A stretch of DNA of 64,000 nucleotides from Allopusillimonas ginsengisoli. Lineage in GTDB: Bacteria > Pseudomonadota > Gammaproteobacteria > Burkholderiales > Burkholderiaceae_B. Below the pieces are notes generated by a model. It did no database searches and was not told where the DNA came from. It was given only the letters and a program-made list of their open reading frames with translations. The DNA is taken from the NCBI GenBank assembly GCA_005239165.1, contig RAPG01000016.1:1-64000 (forward strand). Direction: 5' to 3'. Shown here one piece after another: positions 44,988-54,340 of the stretch (position 1 is the stretch's first letter; each line of letters opens with the position of its first letter). The position numbers and the translations under genes are program-made.

Positions 44988-45547
44988 GGACGGCCTCCAT
45001 TGGTGACGTTGCGTACGGGGTTTTGGCTGACGACCGCATCTATATAAGAGGCTGGCCGATCGAGGTAGACGGCGGTTTCTTGCAGATAGTTAAGAACAGG
45101 CCCGGCCCAGAACGCCAGCGCTACGCAAGACAATACCAGAACCCCTACCGGGCCAGCCTCACTGATGCGCAGTCGTGGCGTATTGGTATCGTCTGGGCTC
45201 CAGAACAGGCGAATACCGGTACGACTGAAGGCAATAATGGTGACCAGCCCCGAGATAAGCATGCCCGCCACCAGTGACCATGCGGCCACCGAAGGCGTGT
45301 CTGTCGAAGAAGTTTGCAGTGCTGCCGAGACCAGAGAAAATTTTGCGACGAAACCGGCCAATGGTGGCAGGCCAGCGACCAAAAGCCCGCAAGCAATAAA
45401 CGCCATGCCCAGAAAAGCCATGGCAGCCGGAATGGCGACCCCGACGACGTCATCTGATTGATCGGGTGACTCGGGGTCTTCAAGTTCGAAGGCTTCCTGG
45501 CTGACTGCGAGCAGGTCGGCACCGAAAGTTTGCGTGCGGTCTATCAT
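44984..45547 (-). CDS. phaD: Mrp/Pha antiporter subunit D, C-terminal part (split gene)
   Basis: 187 residues. Continues the MnhD sequence from the segment normally after FMLLELIERTQ and includes LVAGLPPLAGFVAKFSL. Its ATG overlaps the stop of the N-terminal part (GAATGATAG). Inserting one T (GAATTGATAG) would restore a continuous protein of about 545 residues reading LLELIDRTQTFG. See the N-terminal part for interpretation. Confidence 0.8.
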   Translation of the reverse strand: MIDRTQTFGADLLAVSQEAFELEDPESPDQSDDVVGVAIPAAMAFLGMAFIACGLLVAGLPPLAGFVAKFSLVSAALQTSSTDTPSVAAWSLVAGMLISGLVTIIAFSRTGIRLFWSPDDTNTPRLRISEAGPVGVLVLSCVALAFWAGPVLNYLQETAVYLDRPASYIDAVVSQNPVRNVTNGGRP

Positions 45548-46620
45548 TCAAGAAGCATGAAGAAGGCACCCATGGTGAGCACCGAGACAATCAGATAGAA
45601 CAGCGCCGGGCCGGTAAGCGTTACGCCCGGCATGCCGAGTGCGGCCAGCAATGTGCCTGATGACATGATGACGCAATAACCAGCTTGTCGTTCAATTTGC
45701 GGCGCAGCCAGCAAGCCAATGGCGCCGAACGCCATGGTGGCCATGCCAAGTGGGAACATCCACTCACCACCAAATGCGGCGGGCGCTCCAGTGGGCAAAA
45801 GCAGCGAGCCTATACGTACTAGTGCATAAATGCCCACTTTGGTCATGATGGCAAAAATGCCTCCGACCGGTGGACTGGCATTAGCATAGGCGGCAGGAAG
45901 CCAGAAGTTCAGTGGCCAGGCGGCAGCCTTGATCAGCAATGCAATGCCAAGAATGGCGGCGCCTGTTTCAAACAACTGTCGTTGACCACCTTCGAGCAGG
46001 CCGGCACGAATGGCCAGCTCGGCCATGTTAAGTGTGCCGGTGATGCCGTAGATTAGCGCGATAGAAATCAAAAGCAAAAATGACGCCACCAGGTTGACGA
46101 CGATGTAATGCATGCCTGCGGCCACGCGCGCCTTGCCCGATCCGTGCAGCATCAGGCCGTACGAGGCAGCAAGCAAGACTTCAAAAAATACGAACAGATT
46201 AAAGAGGTCGCCGGTGAGAAAGGCCCCGTTCAGTCCCATAAGCTGAAACTGGAAGAGAGGGTGAAAATGCACCCCCGAACGATCCCAGCGGGCAGTGGAA
46301 TATACCCATGTGGCGGCACCCAGTACCGCAGTGAGTACCAGCATGATGGCCGAGAGGCGGTCGACTACAGCCACGATGCCAAATGGAGCCGGCCAGTCGC
46401 CGAGCAAGTAGACCCCAACACCGTTATCCCAGTTGCTAGAAATAAAACCTGACGCCATGCCAAGCAGCATGATGCCAACAAAGAGCTGGGCAGCGATGGA
46501 GCCGGCGCCCAGAGCCAGCTTAAGGCGGCGATGCTTCTCGTCGAACAACAGCATGAGCGCCCCGACGATAAGCGGGACGACGACGGGCATGATGGGAAGG
46601 TGCTGCATCCATCCGGTCAT
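45544..46620 (-). CDS. phaD: Mrp/Pha antiporter subunit D, N-terminal part (split gene)
   Basis: 358 residues of an NADH-quinone oxidoreductase ND2/4/5-like antiporter subunit, with about ten helices and the functional Glu/Lys residues of this fold (FFEVLLAASYG; LLIKAAAWPLNFWLP). The frame stops at FFMLLE, where a normal MnhD continues. A one-base deletion has split the gene, or the assembly has an error. The 4-bp stop-start overlap might still allow both halves to be made. Confidence 0.85.
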   Translation of the reverse strand: MTGWMQHLPIMPVVVPLIVGALMLLFDEKHRRLKLALGAGSIAAQLFVGIMLLGMASGFISSNWDNGVGVYLLGDWPAPFGIVAVVDRLSAIMLVLTAVLGAATWVYSTARWDRSGVHFHPLFQFQLMGLNGAFLTGDLFNLFVFFEVLLAASYGLMLHGSGKARVAAGMHYIVVNLVASFLLLISIALIYGITGTLNMAELAIRAGLLEGGQRQLFETGAAILGIALLIKAAAWPLNFWLPAAYANASPPVGGIFAIMTKVGIYALVRIGSLLLPTGAPAAFGGEWMFPLGMATMAFGAIGLLAAPQIERQAGYCVIMSSGTLLAALGMPGVTLTGPALFYLIVSVLTMGAFFMLLE

Positions 46621-46964
46621 GATGAGCGGTTCTCCCGTCCGTCGACGTGGTCATTGCCTGAGAGGCCACGTGAAGCCAGTAGCACCACCAGAAACAACGC
46701 GGTGGTAGCAAAACCAATGACAATGGCCGTGAGTACCAGGGCTTGCGGCACCGGATCGGCATAAAGACTGGCATTTGCGCCCCAGCTGGCATTAATGACC
46801 GGCGGGGCATCAAGGGTTATGCGGCCCATGGCAAAAATGAACAGGTTGACGGCATACGACACCAGCGATAGCCCCATGATTACCTGAAAGGTGCGTGGGC
46901 GTAGCAGCAGCCAGATGCCTGAACCTGACAGCACGCCGATGGCCAGCGCAAGAACGGCTTCCAT
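46617..46964 (-). CDS. phaC: Mrp/Pha antiporter subunit C
   Basis: 115 residues, three helices; NuoK-like, with GLSLVSYAVNLFIFAMGR and DPVPQALVLTAIVIGFA typical of MnhC. Overlaps phaD by 4 bp and abuts phaA. Confidence 0.93.
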   Translation of the reverse strand: MEAVLALAIGVLSGSGIWLLLRPRTFQVIMGLSLVSYAVNLFIFAMGRITLDAPPVINASWGANASLYADPVPQALVLTAIVIGFATTALFLVVLLASRGLSGNDHVDGRENRSS

Positions 46965-49885
46965 CAGAGCGTCTCCGTTTTTTGAGCGGCGCCTGCCGCA
47001 GGTTTGCGATAAAGCCTTAGCGATTGGTGAGCCAGAGCAACCAGCATGAGTACGGTGGCACCCACGACCAGCATGTACACGCCTATATCAAACAGCAAGA
47101 CGCTCGAAAGGTGTACGGGCCCGACTAGCGGCAGCGTTATGTCGCCAGTAATGGCTGAAAGAAAAGGCTTGTTGGCCCAAAGCACGGCCGTGGCGGTGAT
47201 GCCCGCCGCCAGCAGGCCAATGGCGATCCAGTAGCGCGGATGTATACGAGGCCGCGCTTCGACCCAAATAATACCCCCAACCATATATTGCAGAATGATG
47301 GCCGTGGCCATGATGAGGCCGCCAACAAAGCCTCCGCCCGGCAGGTTATGTCCGCGTATCAGAAAATACAGAGAAATAAGCACCGCCATGGGAAGCAGCA
47401 GACGTACCAGCACGGCGGGCACCTGCATGACTCCGCGGGGCACCAGTGCTTGTGGGTCTGGCTCGGAAAACTCGCCCAGAAGCCTGTTGTTTCGGGGTGC
47501 ACGCTGACGTGCACGCGGCAACGACATGCTCTCGGGAGGTGGCCGAAAGCGCCTGAGCAGGGCGTATACGGTAAGCGCAACAATGCCCAGAACGGTAATT
47601 TCGCCGAACGTATCAAAAGCCCGGAAATCAACAAGAATGACGTTGACTACGTTTGAGCCCCCACCCAGTGCCTGCGATTGCTCCACGAAAAACGACGAAA
47701 TGCCCGAGGGGTGCGGTCTGGTTAGCAAGGCGTAGGCCAGCGCAGCTATCCCCGTGCCGCCAATGATGGCGATGATCAGGTCGCGGAAACGTCGCACGAA
47801 TGCCCGAAGTTTGCTTTGCAGTGGCGGCGGCTCGTCATCACCGTAGATGCGGGGCGGCAGCCAGCGCAGGCCCAGCAGCAGCAGTACAAGTGTGACCACC
47901 TCGACCGCCAGTTGCGTAAGCGCCAGGTCAGGTGCCGACAGCCACGCGAAAGTAAGCGCTGTCACCAGGCCAGCTCCGCCTGAAAGCAATAGCGAAATAC
48001 CGCGATGGTATTTGGCCTTGCGCGCGGCACCAATGGCGCAGGCGCCGCCTGCCAGCCACATCAGCAAGAAAAATGGGTTGATGGGTGTGTAAACCTGCGG
48101 CTGCAGCCAGCCGCCGGGCAACAGAGGCAGCATGGCCACACAAAACGTCAGTACTACAATAATGAGGATTTGCGGCTGTTGACGCGCCGAGCGGGTCCAG
48201 TCAAGCAAAAATGACGCAGCAATGTCTATGCCTTCGAGCAGCAGCTCGAAGCTCCGACGACCATCAAGTTTGTAGATGAGCGGCGTTGCACCAGGGTGCT
48301 TGCGATGTCGGTGACGCAGCAGCCACAACAGCAATATGCCCCCGAATAGCGCCACGAAACTCATGACCAATGGCAGGTTAAAGCCGTGCCAGATACGCAG
48401 GTCGTAGACGGGCGTGTTGTTGCCGGTAATGCTGATGACGGCATTGTGCAAGAAAGGCCCCACCGTATAGCGCGGAAATATACCGACGACCAAACATGTC
48501 AGTACCAGGATGGCGCTGGGTATCAGCATGCGCTTGGGAGGCTCGTGTGGCGAACGTGGAAGATCGCGCGGTGCAGGCCCAAAAAATACCTGGGCAATAA
48601 ATCGCACCGAGTAGGCTACGCTGAAAGCGCCGGCAATAACGGCAACAGCAGGAAGGCCCACATGACTAAACCAGTTGTCGCCCACCACAACCGTTTCTGC
48701 AAAGAACATTTCTTTTGAAATAAACCCGTTCAGCAGTGGCACACCGGCCATTGAGGCGGCGGCTACGACGGCAAGCGTTGCAGTAATGGGCATGCTTCGG
48801 TACAGGCCTGACAGCCGCGTTAGGTCGCGTGTGCCAGTTTCATGGTCTACGATGCCTGCCGCCATAAACAACGACGCCTTGAAGGTGGCATGGTTAATCA
48901 TGTGAAATACAGCGGCCACTAGTGCAATCGCGCTGTTCATGCCCAGCAACAGCGTGATCAGCCCAAGGTGGCTAATGGTGGAGTAGGCCAGCACACCTTT
49001 CATATCTGTTTGAAACGTGGCCGCATAAGCGCCCAGCGTGAGCGACAGCAAGCCGGCACCGCCTATGATCCATAGCCATTCATCAGTGCCCGCCAGTACT
49101 GGCCAGAATCTTGCAAGTAGAAAAACACCTGCTTTGACCATGGTGGCCGAGTGCAGGTAGGCGGACACAGGGGTAGGTGCTGCCATGGCATTGGGCAGCC
49201 ATACATGGAAAGGAAATTGTGCACTCTTGGTGAGCGCGCCCAAGGCGATCAGAATAAGTATTGTGAGATACCAGGGATGTGTGCGGATCAGGTCACCGGA
49301 AGCGAGTACGGTATCGAGATCGTAACTGCCAACGATGTGGCCCAGCATGAGCATGCCACCCAGCAGACAAAGGCCGCCAGACCCGGTAATGATGAGCGAC
49401 ATGCGCGCCCCGCGGCGCGCATCTAGCCGGTGGTACCAGTAGCCGATGAGCATGAAGGACGACAGGCTGGTGAGCTCCCAGAATATGACGAGCTGTATGA
49501 GATTGCCCGACAGTACCACCCCCAGCATCGAACCCATAAAGGCCTGGAAGAATGAAAAAAATCGCGGTACTGGGTCGGCCGGTGAAAGATAGTAGCGGGC
49601 GTAAAGCACAATAAGCGCGCCCATGACCGTGATGATCATGGCAAACAGCCACGCGAAGCCATCCATGCGCAGGGCGAAGTCAACCCCAAAGCTGGGTATC
49701 CAGGGCAAGGTAGCCTTGACGACCTGGCCGTCAGTGACGCCTGGGAAATGGCTTAATACCAGCAGGGCGCACACAGCTGATACCGCCCCGGCAAGCCACG
49801 CTTCTAGCTTTTGCGCGTTGGTTGGCAGCAGGGCAGCGATAATGCTGCCTGCGAAGGGCAGGGCGAGAATTAATACAAGCGACAT
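46964..49885 (-). CDS. phaAB: Mrp/Pha antiporter fused subunit A-B
   Basis: 973 residues from the ATG at 49885; a TTG at 49906 is the alternative. The first about 500 residues are NuoL-like (FFSFFQAFMGSMLGVVLSGN; SAQFPFHVWLPNAMAAPTPVSAYLHSATMVKAG). The region to about 760 completes MnhA, and the C-terminal about 200 residues are MnhB (RGHNLPGGGFVGGLIMATA). A/B fusion is usual in the Pha group. The complex exports Na+ or K+ in exchange for protons and protects against alkali and salt. Confidence 0.94.
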   Translation of the reverse strand: MSLVLILALPFAGSIIAALLPTNAQKLEAWLAGAVSAVCALLVLSHFPGVTDGQVVKATLPWIPSFGVDFALRMDGFAWLFAMIITVMGALIVLYARYYLSPADPVPRFFSFFQAFMGSMLGVVLSGNLIQLVIFWELTSLSSFMLIGYWYHRLDARRGARMSLIITGSGGLCLLGGMLMLGHIVGSYDLDTVLASGDLIRTHPWYLTILILIALGALTKSAQFPFHVWLPNAMAAPTPVSAYLHSATMVKAGVFLLARFWPVLAGTDEWLWIIGGAGLLSLTLGAYAATFQTDMKGVLAYSTISHLGLITLLLGMNSAIALVAAVFHMINHATFKASLFMAAGIVDHETGTRDLTRLSGLYRSMPITATLAVVAAASMAGVPLLNGFISKEMFFAETVVVGDNWFSHVGLPAVAVIAGAFSVAYSVRFIAQVFFGPAPRDLPRSPHEPPKRMLIPSAILVLTCLVVGIFPRYTVGPFLHNAVISITGNNTPVYDLRIWHGFNLPLVMSFVALFGGILLLWLLRHRHRKHPGATPLIYKLDGRRSFELLLEGIDIAASFLLDWTRSARQQPQILIIVVLTFCVAMLPLLPGGWLQPQVYTPINPFFLLMWLAGGACAIGAARKAKYHRGISLLLSGGAGLVTALTFAWLSAPDLALTQLAVEVVTLVLLLLGLRWLPPRIYGDDEPPPLQSKLRAFVRRFRDLIIAIIGGTGIAALAYALLTRPHPSGISSFFVEQSQALGGGSNVVNVILVDFRAFDTFGEITVLGIVALTVYALLRRFRPPPESMSLPRARQRAPRNNRLLGEFSEPDPQALVPRGVMQVPAVLVRLLLPMAVLISLYFLIRGHNLPGGGFVGGLIMATAIILQYMVGGIIWVEARPRIHPRYWIAIGLLAAGITATAVLWANKPFLSAITGDITLPLVGPVHLSSVLLFDIGVYMLVVGATVLMLVALAHQSLRLYRKPAAGAAQKTETL

Positions 49886-50007
49886 CGGCGGTGGCTGGAC
49901 CGGCAAATTCAGGAAGGAAGCTTAATAATACAATGTGAGTTGGTCAGCTTTTAGTAAGCCGACAGAAAATTACCCTTTCTGGTCAATTTCTGCCGTTATT
50001 CCCTCAA

Positions 50008-50021
50008 TTGATGCAGATCAA
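50008..50021 (+). promoter_or_regulatory. FNR/ANR/DNR box upstream of hemN
   Basis: TTGATGCAGATCAA is a perfect match to TTGAT-N4-ATCAA, about 100 bp before the hemN start. The Crp/Fnr gene at 52009 or a genome-encoded ANR/FNR would bind here and switch on hemN without oxygen. Confidence 0.85.
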
Positions 50022-50121
50022 GCAGTATGGTCGGAATACGTTTCACAATAATGCATATTCCGTGCCCTGCGTGCGGTGCATCAACGTGGGTCGCGCAAAC
50101 CGGCCTGTATGGAGCAAGGCA

Positions 50122-51543
50122 ATGGATGCCATTTCCCCACTGAACATTAAGAACAACGTCGCATTACCCGATGTCGAAATATCCGAGGCGCTTGTGCGCC
50201 GCTTTGACAGCTCGGGCCCGCGCTATACCTCGTACCCGACCGCCGATCGTTTCCATCACGGGTTTAACGAGCAGTCGTACATAGATCATCTGTCCCGGCG
50301 TGCCACCGCGCCAGATAACCCACCCTTGTCGGTGTATTTTCATCTGCCGTTCTGTGAGCAGCTTTGCTACTTCTGTGCCTGTAACAAGGTAATCACTCAA
50401 GACCACAGCCGTACGACCAAGTATCTGCAGTATCTCGACATTGAGATGGAGCGGGTGGCCGGATATCTGGGTAATGACCGCAAGACGGAGCAATTACATC
50501 TTGGCGGAGGCACGCCCACCTTTTTGACCACCGACGAGCTTACAGGGCTTATGAATTCGGTGCGCCAGCATTTCAACTTTACGACCGATGCCGAGCTGGG
50601 GGTTGAGATCGACCCGCGAACGGTCAACGAATCCACGCTGGCCATGCTCGCCGGGTTGGGGTTTAACCGCACCAGCTTTGGTGTGCAGGATTTTGATCCT
50701 GAGGTGCAGGCAGCGGTTAACCGCATTCAGCCGGTCGATATGGTAGAGCGGGCGCTCAAGGCCAGCCGCGATGCAGGTTTTGAGTCTGTCAATGCCGACC
50801 TTATTTACGGGTTGCCCAAACAGACGCTGGCCAGCTTTGCCCGCACCCTCGACGAGATTGTGCGCCTGTCGCCCGACCGGATCGCACTTTATAACTATGC
50901 GCATCTGCCGACACGCTTCAAGGCTCAAAGGCTAATCCAGCCTGAAGATCTGCCTTCTGCCGAGACCCGGTTGCAGATTTTTCTTATGGCGACACGCCGT
51001 CTGCTCGATGCGGGGTATGTTTACATCGGGCTGGATCACTTTGCCAAACCCGACGACGAACTTAATCTGGCGCGGCTCGATAAAAGCCTGCATCGCAATT
51101 TTCAAGGTTACACCACCCGGGCCGACTGTGACCTTATTGGGTTTGGGGTGTCGGCCATCGGGAAAGTGGGCGCGTCATACAGTGGCTCGGTTCGCAGTGT
51201 CAATGCATATTACCAGGCGCTTGATGAAGGTCGTCTTCCTATAGAGCGCGGTTTTGAACTTACAGTTGATGATGTCTTGCGCAGAGAGGTCATCATGACG
51301 CTGATGTGTAGTATGCCGCTCGACTTTGCAAGGCTTGATCAGCAGTATGACATTGTCTTTGAAGACTACTTTGCGCAGGAGCTGGCGAAGTTGTCTCAGT
51401 TTTATGAAGCAGGGCTTATTGAGCTGACCGGCAGGGTATTGAATGTTACGGCCAAAGGCCGGTTGTTTGTACGCGGTGTTGGAATGGTGTTTGACAAATA
51501 TCTGGGGCAGCCAACGGTATCGACATACTCAAAACTGATCTGA
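50122..51543 (+). CDS. hemN: Oxygen-independent coproporphyrinogen III dehydrogenase
   Basis: 473 residues from the ATG at 50122 (GGAG upstream); an earlier ATG at 50008 lies inside the FNR box and is rejected. Radical SAM cluster ligands C78xxxC82xxC85 (FCEQLCYFCAC), GPRYTSYPTADRF substrate/SAM motif, HLGGGTPTF, and the C-terminal HemN domain. It decarboxylates coproporphyrinogen III during anaerobic haem synthesis. Confidence 0.96.
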   Translation: MDAISPLNIKNNVALPDVEISEALVRRFDSSGPRYTSYPTADRFHHGFNEQSYIDHLSRRATAPDNPPLSVYFHLPFCEQLCYFCACNKVITQDHSRTTKYLQYLDIEMERVAGYLGNDRKTEQLHLGGGTPTFLTTDELTGLMNSVRQHFNFTTDAELGVEIDPRTVNESTLAMLAGLGFNRTSFGVQDFDPEVQAAVNRIQPVDMVERALKASRDAGFESVNADLIYGLPKQTLASFARTLDEIVRLSPDRIALYNYAHLPTRFKAQRLIQPEDLPSAETRLQIFLMATRRLLDAGYVYIGLDHFAKPDDELNLARLDKSLHRNFQGYTTRADCDLIGFGVSAIGKVGASYSGSVRSVNAYYQALDEGRLPIERGFELTVDDVLRREVIMTLMCSMPLDFARLDQQYDIVFEDYFAQELAKLSQFYEAGLIELTGRVLNVTAKGRLFVRGVGMVFDKYLGQPTVSTYSKLI

Positions 51544-51570
51544 GCGACGGCAGACTCAGGTGGACGGAGG

Positions 51571-51945
51571 CTAGCTTTCGTCTTTACCGGCGGTTTTCAT
51601 TCTAAGTAAATACCACGTTACGCCTATACCCGGAATAAGCAGCAAGGGTCTCACCCAGCTCAGGGGCACATACCAGGCGGAAAAAGCCAGTGAGGCCCAG
51701 AGCATGGCGAGCGCCACAGCTTTGGAACGTAACGGTATACCTTGGCCTGACTGGATGGCAATCAAGTACGGACCCAGATGACGATTGCCGATCAGCAGGT
51801 TGTTCATGCGCGCAGAACTGCGCACGTAGCAGGCTGATGCAAGCAACAGAAAAGGCGTCGTCGGCAGTAGGGGCACGAAAATGCCCACAACGCCCAGTAT
51901 TAGGGCGATGGTGCCGATGATATTGAGCAGTAATTTGGTCACCAT
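51571..51945 (-). CDS. YbaN/DUF454 inner-membrane protein
   Basis: 124 residues, three to four helices; GVVGIFVPLLPTTPFLLLA is the hallmark of DUF454. Widespread in proteobacteria, function unknown. Convergent with hemN and divergent from the Crp/Fnr gene. Confidence 0.88.
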   Translation of the reverse strand: MVTKLLLNIIGTIALILGVVGIFVPLLPTTPFLLLASACYVRSSARMNNLLIGNRHLGPYLIAIQSGQGIPLRSKAVALAMLWASLAFSAWYVPLSWVRPLLLIPGIGVTWYLLRMKTAGKDES

Positions 51946-52008
51946 GGGTGCGTGGCAGTGCCTGTGGACTGGCGTCAGATAACGGACGCATCTGAGGATT
52001 CTATCAAT

Positions 52009-52689
52009 ATGGCGACGGGTAAAGTACGGGTTCAGGAGTTTCTAAGCAGGCTACCCCTGTTTAACGAGGTGTCAGAGGCCGAACTCGATCGTCTGGCATT
52101 AGGCACGACGGAGGTCAAAGTCGGGCGGGGCGAGTTGATTTTCAGGCGCGGAGATCCGTGTCTTGGACAGCATTCCGTTGTCTATGGTCAGGTGAAACTG
52201 TTGCTGGTCTCTCCTACCGGCGGAGAGAAAGTCGTGCGGCTGATCGGGCCAGGTGGCAGTTTTGGCGAAGCGCTGATGTTTCTCGGGCAAGACTATGTCG
52301 TGTCCGCCGAGGCGCTGGTTGATTCTCTGCTGCTGCACGTCAGTAAAGCCGCAATCATGCAAGAGATCGAAAGCGACAGTCGGTTCGCCTGCAAAATGCT
52401 GGCCAGCCTGAGTCAGCGTCTGCACAGTCTGATGAAGGATGTAGAAGCCTACTCATTACGCTCGGGCACAGATCGCGTGGTCAGTTATTTGCTTAAACAT
52501 GGATGTGAGATGGATGACTGCACATTCCGGCTTGAAACCAGCAAGACAGTGATCGCATCGCGGCTGAACCTGACGCCCGAGCATTTTTCCCGCATTCTTC
52601 ATGATCTGGGTGGCAGGGGGCTGATTACAGTAAAGGGACGAGAAATTATTATCCCTGACCGGGCTGCGCTGCAAAATCACCAGGACTAA
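52009..52689 (+). CDS. Crp/Fnr-family regulator, DNR-like (no Fe-S cysteines)
   Basis: 226 residues from the ATG at 52009. Cyclic-nucleotide-like sensor domain (about 12-130), long dimer helix, and HTH with ASRLNLTPEHFSRILHDLG. It has no N-terminal Cys cluster of FNR, so direct O2 sensing by Fe-S is unlikely. NO-sensing DNR/NnrR proteins have this layout and bind haem. Neighbours are hemN and an NnrS-like gene, both typical DNR/NnrR partners. Confidence 0.85.
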   Translation: MATGKVRVQEFLSRLPLFNEVSEAELDRLALGTTEVKVGRGELIFRRGDPCLGQHSVVYGQVKLLLVSPTGGEKVVRLIGPGGSFGEALMFLGQDYVVSAEALVDSLLLHVSKAAIMQEIESDSRFACKMLASLSQRLHSLMKDVEAYSLRSGTDRVVSYLLKHGCEMDDCTFRLETSKTVIASRLNLTPEHFSRILHDLGGRGLITVKGREIIIPDRAALQNHQD

Positions 52690-52780
52690 ACAGGCAGCGT
52701 TGTAAAGCCATGACGGCTAAGGCGAAGCGGGTCACCAGAACACTTCATGGGTTTTGAGTTCCGCTGATGCAAGCGGCGGT

Positions 52781-52852
52781 ATGGACCACTGTATTGACCA
52801 CGGTATTGACTGCGGCACTGACTGCAGCACTGACTGCAGCACTGACTGCGGC
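52781..52852. repeat. Six 12-bp tandem repeats
   Basis: Six units related to ACTGACTGCGGC run head to tail from 52781 to 52852, becoming most regular to the right. They lie in the convergent gap between the Crp/Fnr gene and the NnrS-like gene. A plus-strand reading frame across them (TAALTAAL...) is a by-product. Confidence 0.8.
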
Positions 52853-52872
52853 GTCTCTGCGCTGCGTGCGCA

Positions 52873-54198
52873 TCACGACTGAGCAGTTTGCCCCAGCGTC
52901 TCGCGTATTTTCTGTTTGGTTGATACCAACAGGCGCAGGGCGTGGAGCATATGTAGCAGCAGCCAGGCTGCCGATGCCAGCAGTGCCAGCGCGCCTGCCC
53001 GGGCCGCGTACGGAACGTGCAGGCTGGCCGCGATAAGCAGCACCAATGCCAGCAAATGCACGACGAACTGCTGCTTGGCTTTTGCGTCAGGAATCATCTG
53101 CCTGACCTTAGGGATAAATGGTAATGCCACCTGCAGGCCGCGCTGACAATGAAACCATGTCAAAAACGGTACTATTTTATACAGCATGCCGTTTACCGCT
53201 GACCAGGCAAAACCCACTATAAACAGCATGGCAAGCGTGACCGACATGTCGGTGCCTGTTAGCAGTTGCGCCAGCCATACAGGGGCACAGGCCGCCAGGC
53301 AGGTCATTGATGTACGCCAGAACAAGGTGGTAGCGTCGGGTTCAGGTCGCTTGCGTGTCCAGATTAAATAAAACGTTTCGCCGGCAAATACCAGGTAGGC
53401 CACAACTAAAAGCACCTGCACAATGATGTCGAGGTCGACGCTGCCCCAGCCCATTACCGTAAACGTGTGTGCAATAAGCAGCACAATAATTGTTGGCGTC
53501 AGCCAGCGCGTGATAATTTTTGGGTAAAGTTCAGTGACCTGGAACATGGGGATAAGCTGAAACGACATGGCAATGACCAGCAAGCCTATCCAGCCCAGCA
53601 GCCCCCACGTGGCGTGAAGATCGGTAAACAGGCGGTTCGGTGTCACCGAGGCCCCAAGCTGGCCGGCCAGTGAAGCGCCGATGATCAGCGTGACCAGCAG
53701 CGCAGCCAGGGCAAACCGTACGCCTGCCAGAATCTCAACCGAGCCTTTTGACGCGTTCTTGCGATGCCTCCACCAACCGCCCACAACCGCGACGGGAAGC
53801 CATAGCAATGCGATGGTCAATAGTGCTACAGCAGCGTGGTACAGCCAGGGTGTACCAACCAGAAACGCGGCCACCAAAGCCAGTGTGCCCAGGCCCAGCC
53901 CGATATGAACCACCGTGGCGGTAAGCCGTGGAGCAAGAATGTGTATGTTGGTGGCTACAGGCAGTATCTGCATCATGGCGCCAGCCATCGCGTGAGCCAG
54001 GGCGCCCAGCGTAAACAGGTGCGTCAGCGCCAGCGCTTGCGGTGTCCAGCGCGAGACAAAGGCCATGGGGCCGGCCCACAGCAGCAGCAATGCCGCCAGC
54101 AGCACAAACAGGGGTGTGCTGAACATAAATCGCAGCGGTACGCTGGCTGCGGGAGAATTATTCAGGGAAAGTGCACGCTGCATGGTTTGTCGGACCAA
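52873..54198 (-). CDS. NnrS-like / haem-copper-oxidase-like 12-helix membrane protein
   Basis: 441 residues, about 12 membrane helices. Conserved-looking His-rich loops are LTHLFTLGALAHAMAGAMMQ, DLHATWGLLGWIG and TWFHCQRG. The pattern resembles NnrS and distant oxidase subunit I relatives, which bind haem and copper and protect against nitrosative stress. Placement beside a DNR-like regulator and an FNR-like box upstream supports an NO-related role. Family assignment is tentative. A later ATG (residue 6 or 25) could be the start. Confidence 0.65.
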   Translation of the reverse strand: MVRQTMQRALSLNNSPAASVPLRFMFSTPLFVLLAALLLLWAGPMAFVSRWTPQALALTHLFTLGALAHAMAGAMMQILPVATNIHILAPRLTATVVHIGLGLGTLALVAAFLVGTPWLYHAAVALLTIALLWLPVAVVGGWWRHRKNASKGSVEILAGVRFALAALLVTLIIGASLAGQLGASVTPNRLFTDLHATWGLLGWIGLLVIAMSFQLIPMFQVTELYPKIITRWLTPTIIVLLIAHTFTVMGWGSVDLDIIVQVLLVVAYLVFAGETFYLIWTRKRPEPDATTLFWRTSMTCLAACAPVWLAQLLTGTDMSVTLAMLFIVGFAWSAVNGMLYKIVPFLTWFHCQRGLQVALPFIPKVRQMIPDAKAKQQFVVHLLALVLLIAASLHVPYAARAGALALLASAAWLLLHMLHALRLLVSTKQKIRETLGQTAQS

Positions 54199-54254
54199 CG
54201 TCGAGTGAAAGATGCCCGATTGTAAGACCAGTGCTCACGCTAAACGGCTTAACT

Positions 54255-54268
54255 TTGATATTAATTAA
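54255..54268. promoter_or_regulatory. Near-consensus FNR/DNR box
   Basis: TTGATATTAATTAA matches TTGAT-N4-ATCAA with one mismatch. It lies between the divergent NnrS-like gene and the flavin oxidoreductase gene and could serve both. Confidence 0.55.
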
Positions 54269-54340
54269 GGAATCAAGTGTCATCTGCCTGCATAGTGGCA
54301 GTTGCGCCACTGTGCGAAAAATTTGGTAAGGACATTTATT

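Noticed and set aside
45536..45556. Programmed ribosomal frameshift in phaD
   Set aside because: Rejoining needs a -1 shift, but there is no X-XXY-YYZ slippery heptamer or downstream structure that I can see; a base deletion is simpler.
52767..53036. 89-codon plus-strand frame beginning with Thr-Ala-Ala-Leu repeats
   Set aside because: Product of the 12-bp tandem repeats and then antisense to the NnrS-like gene.
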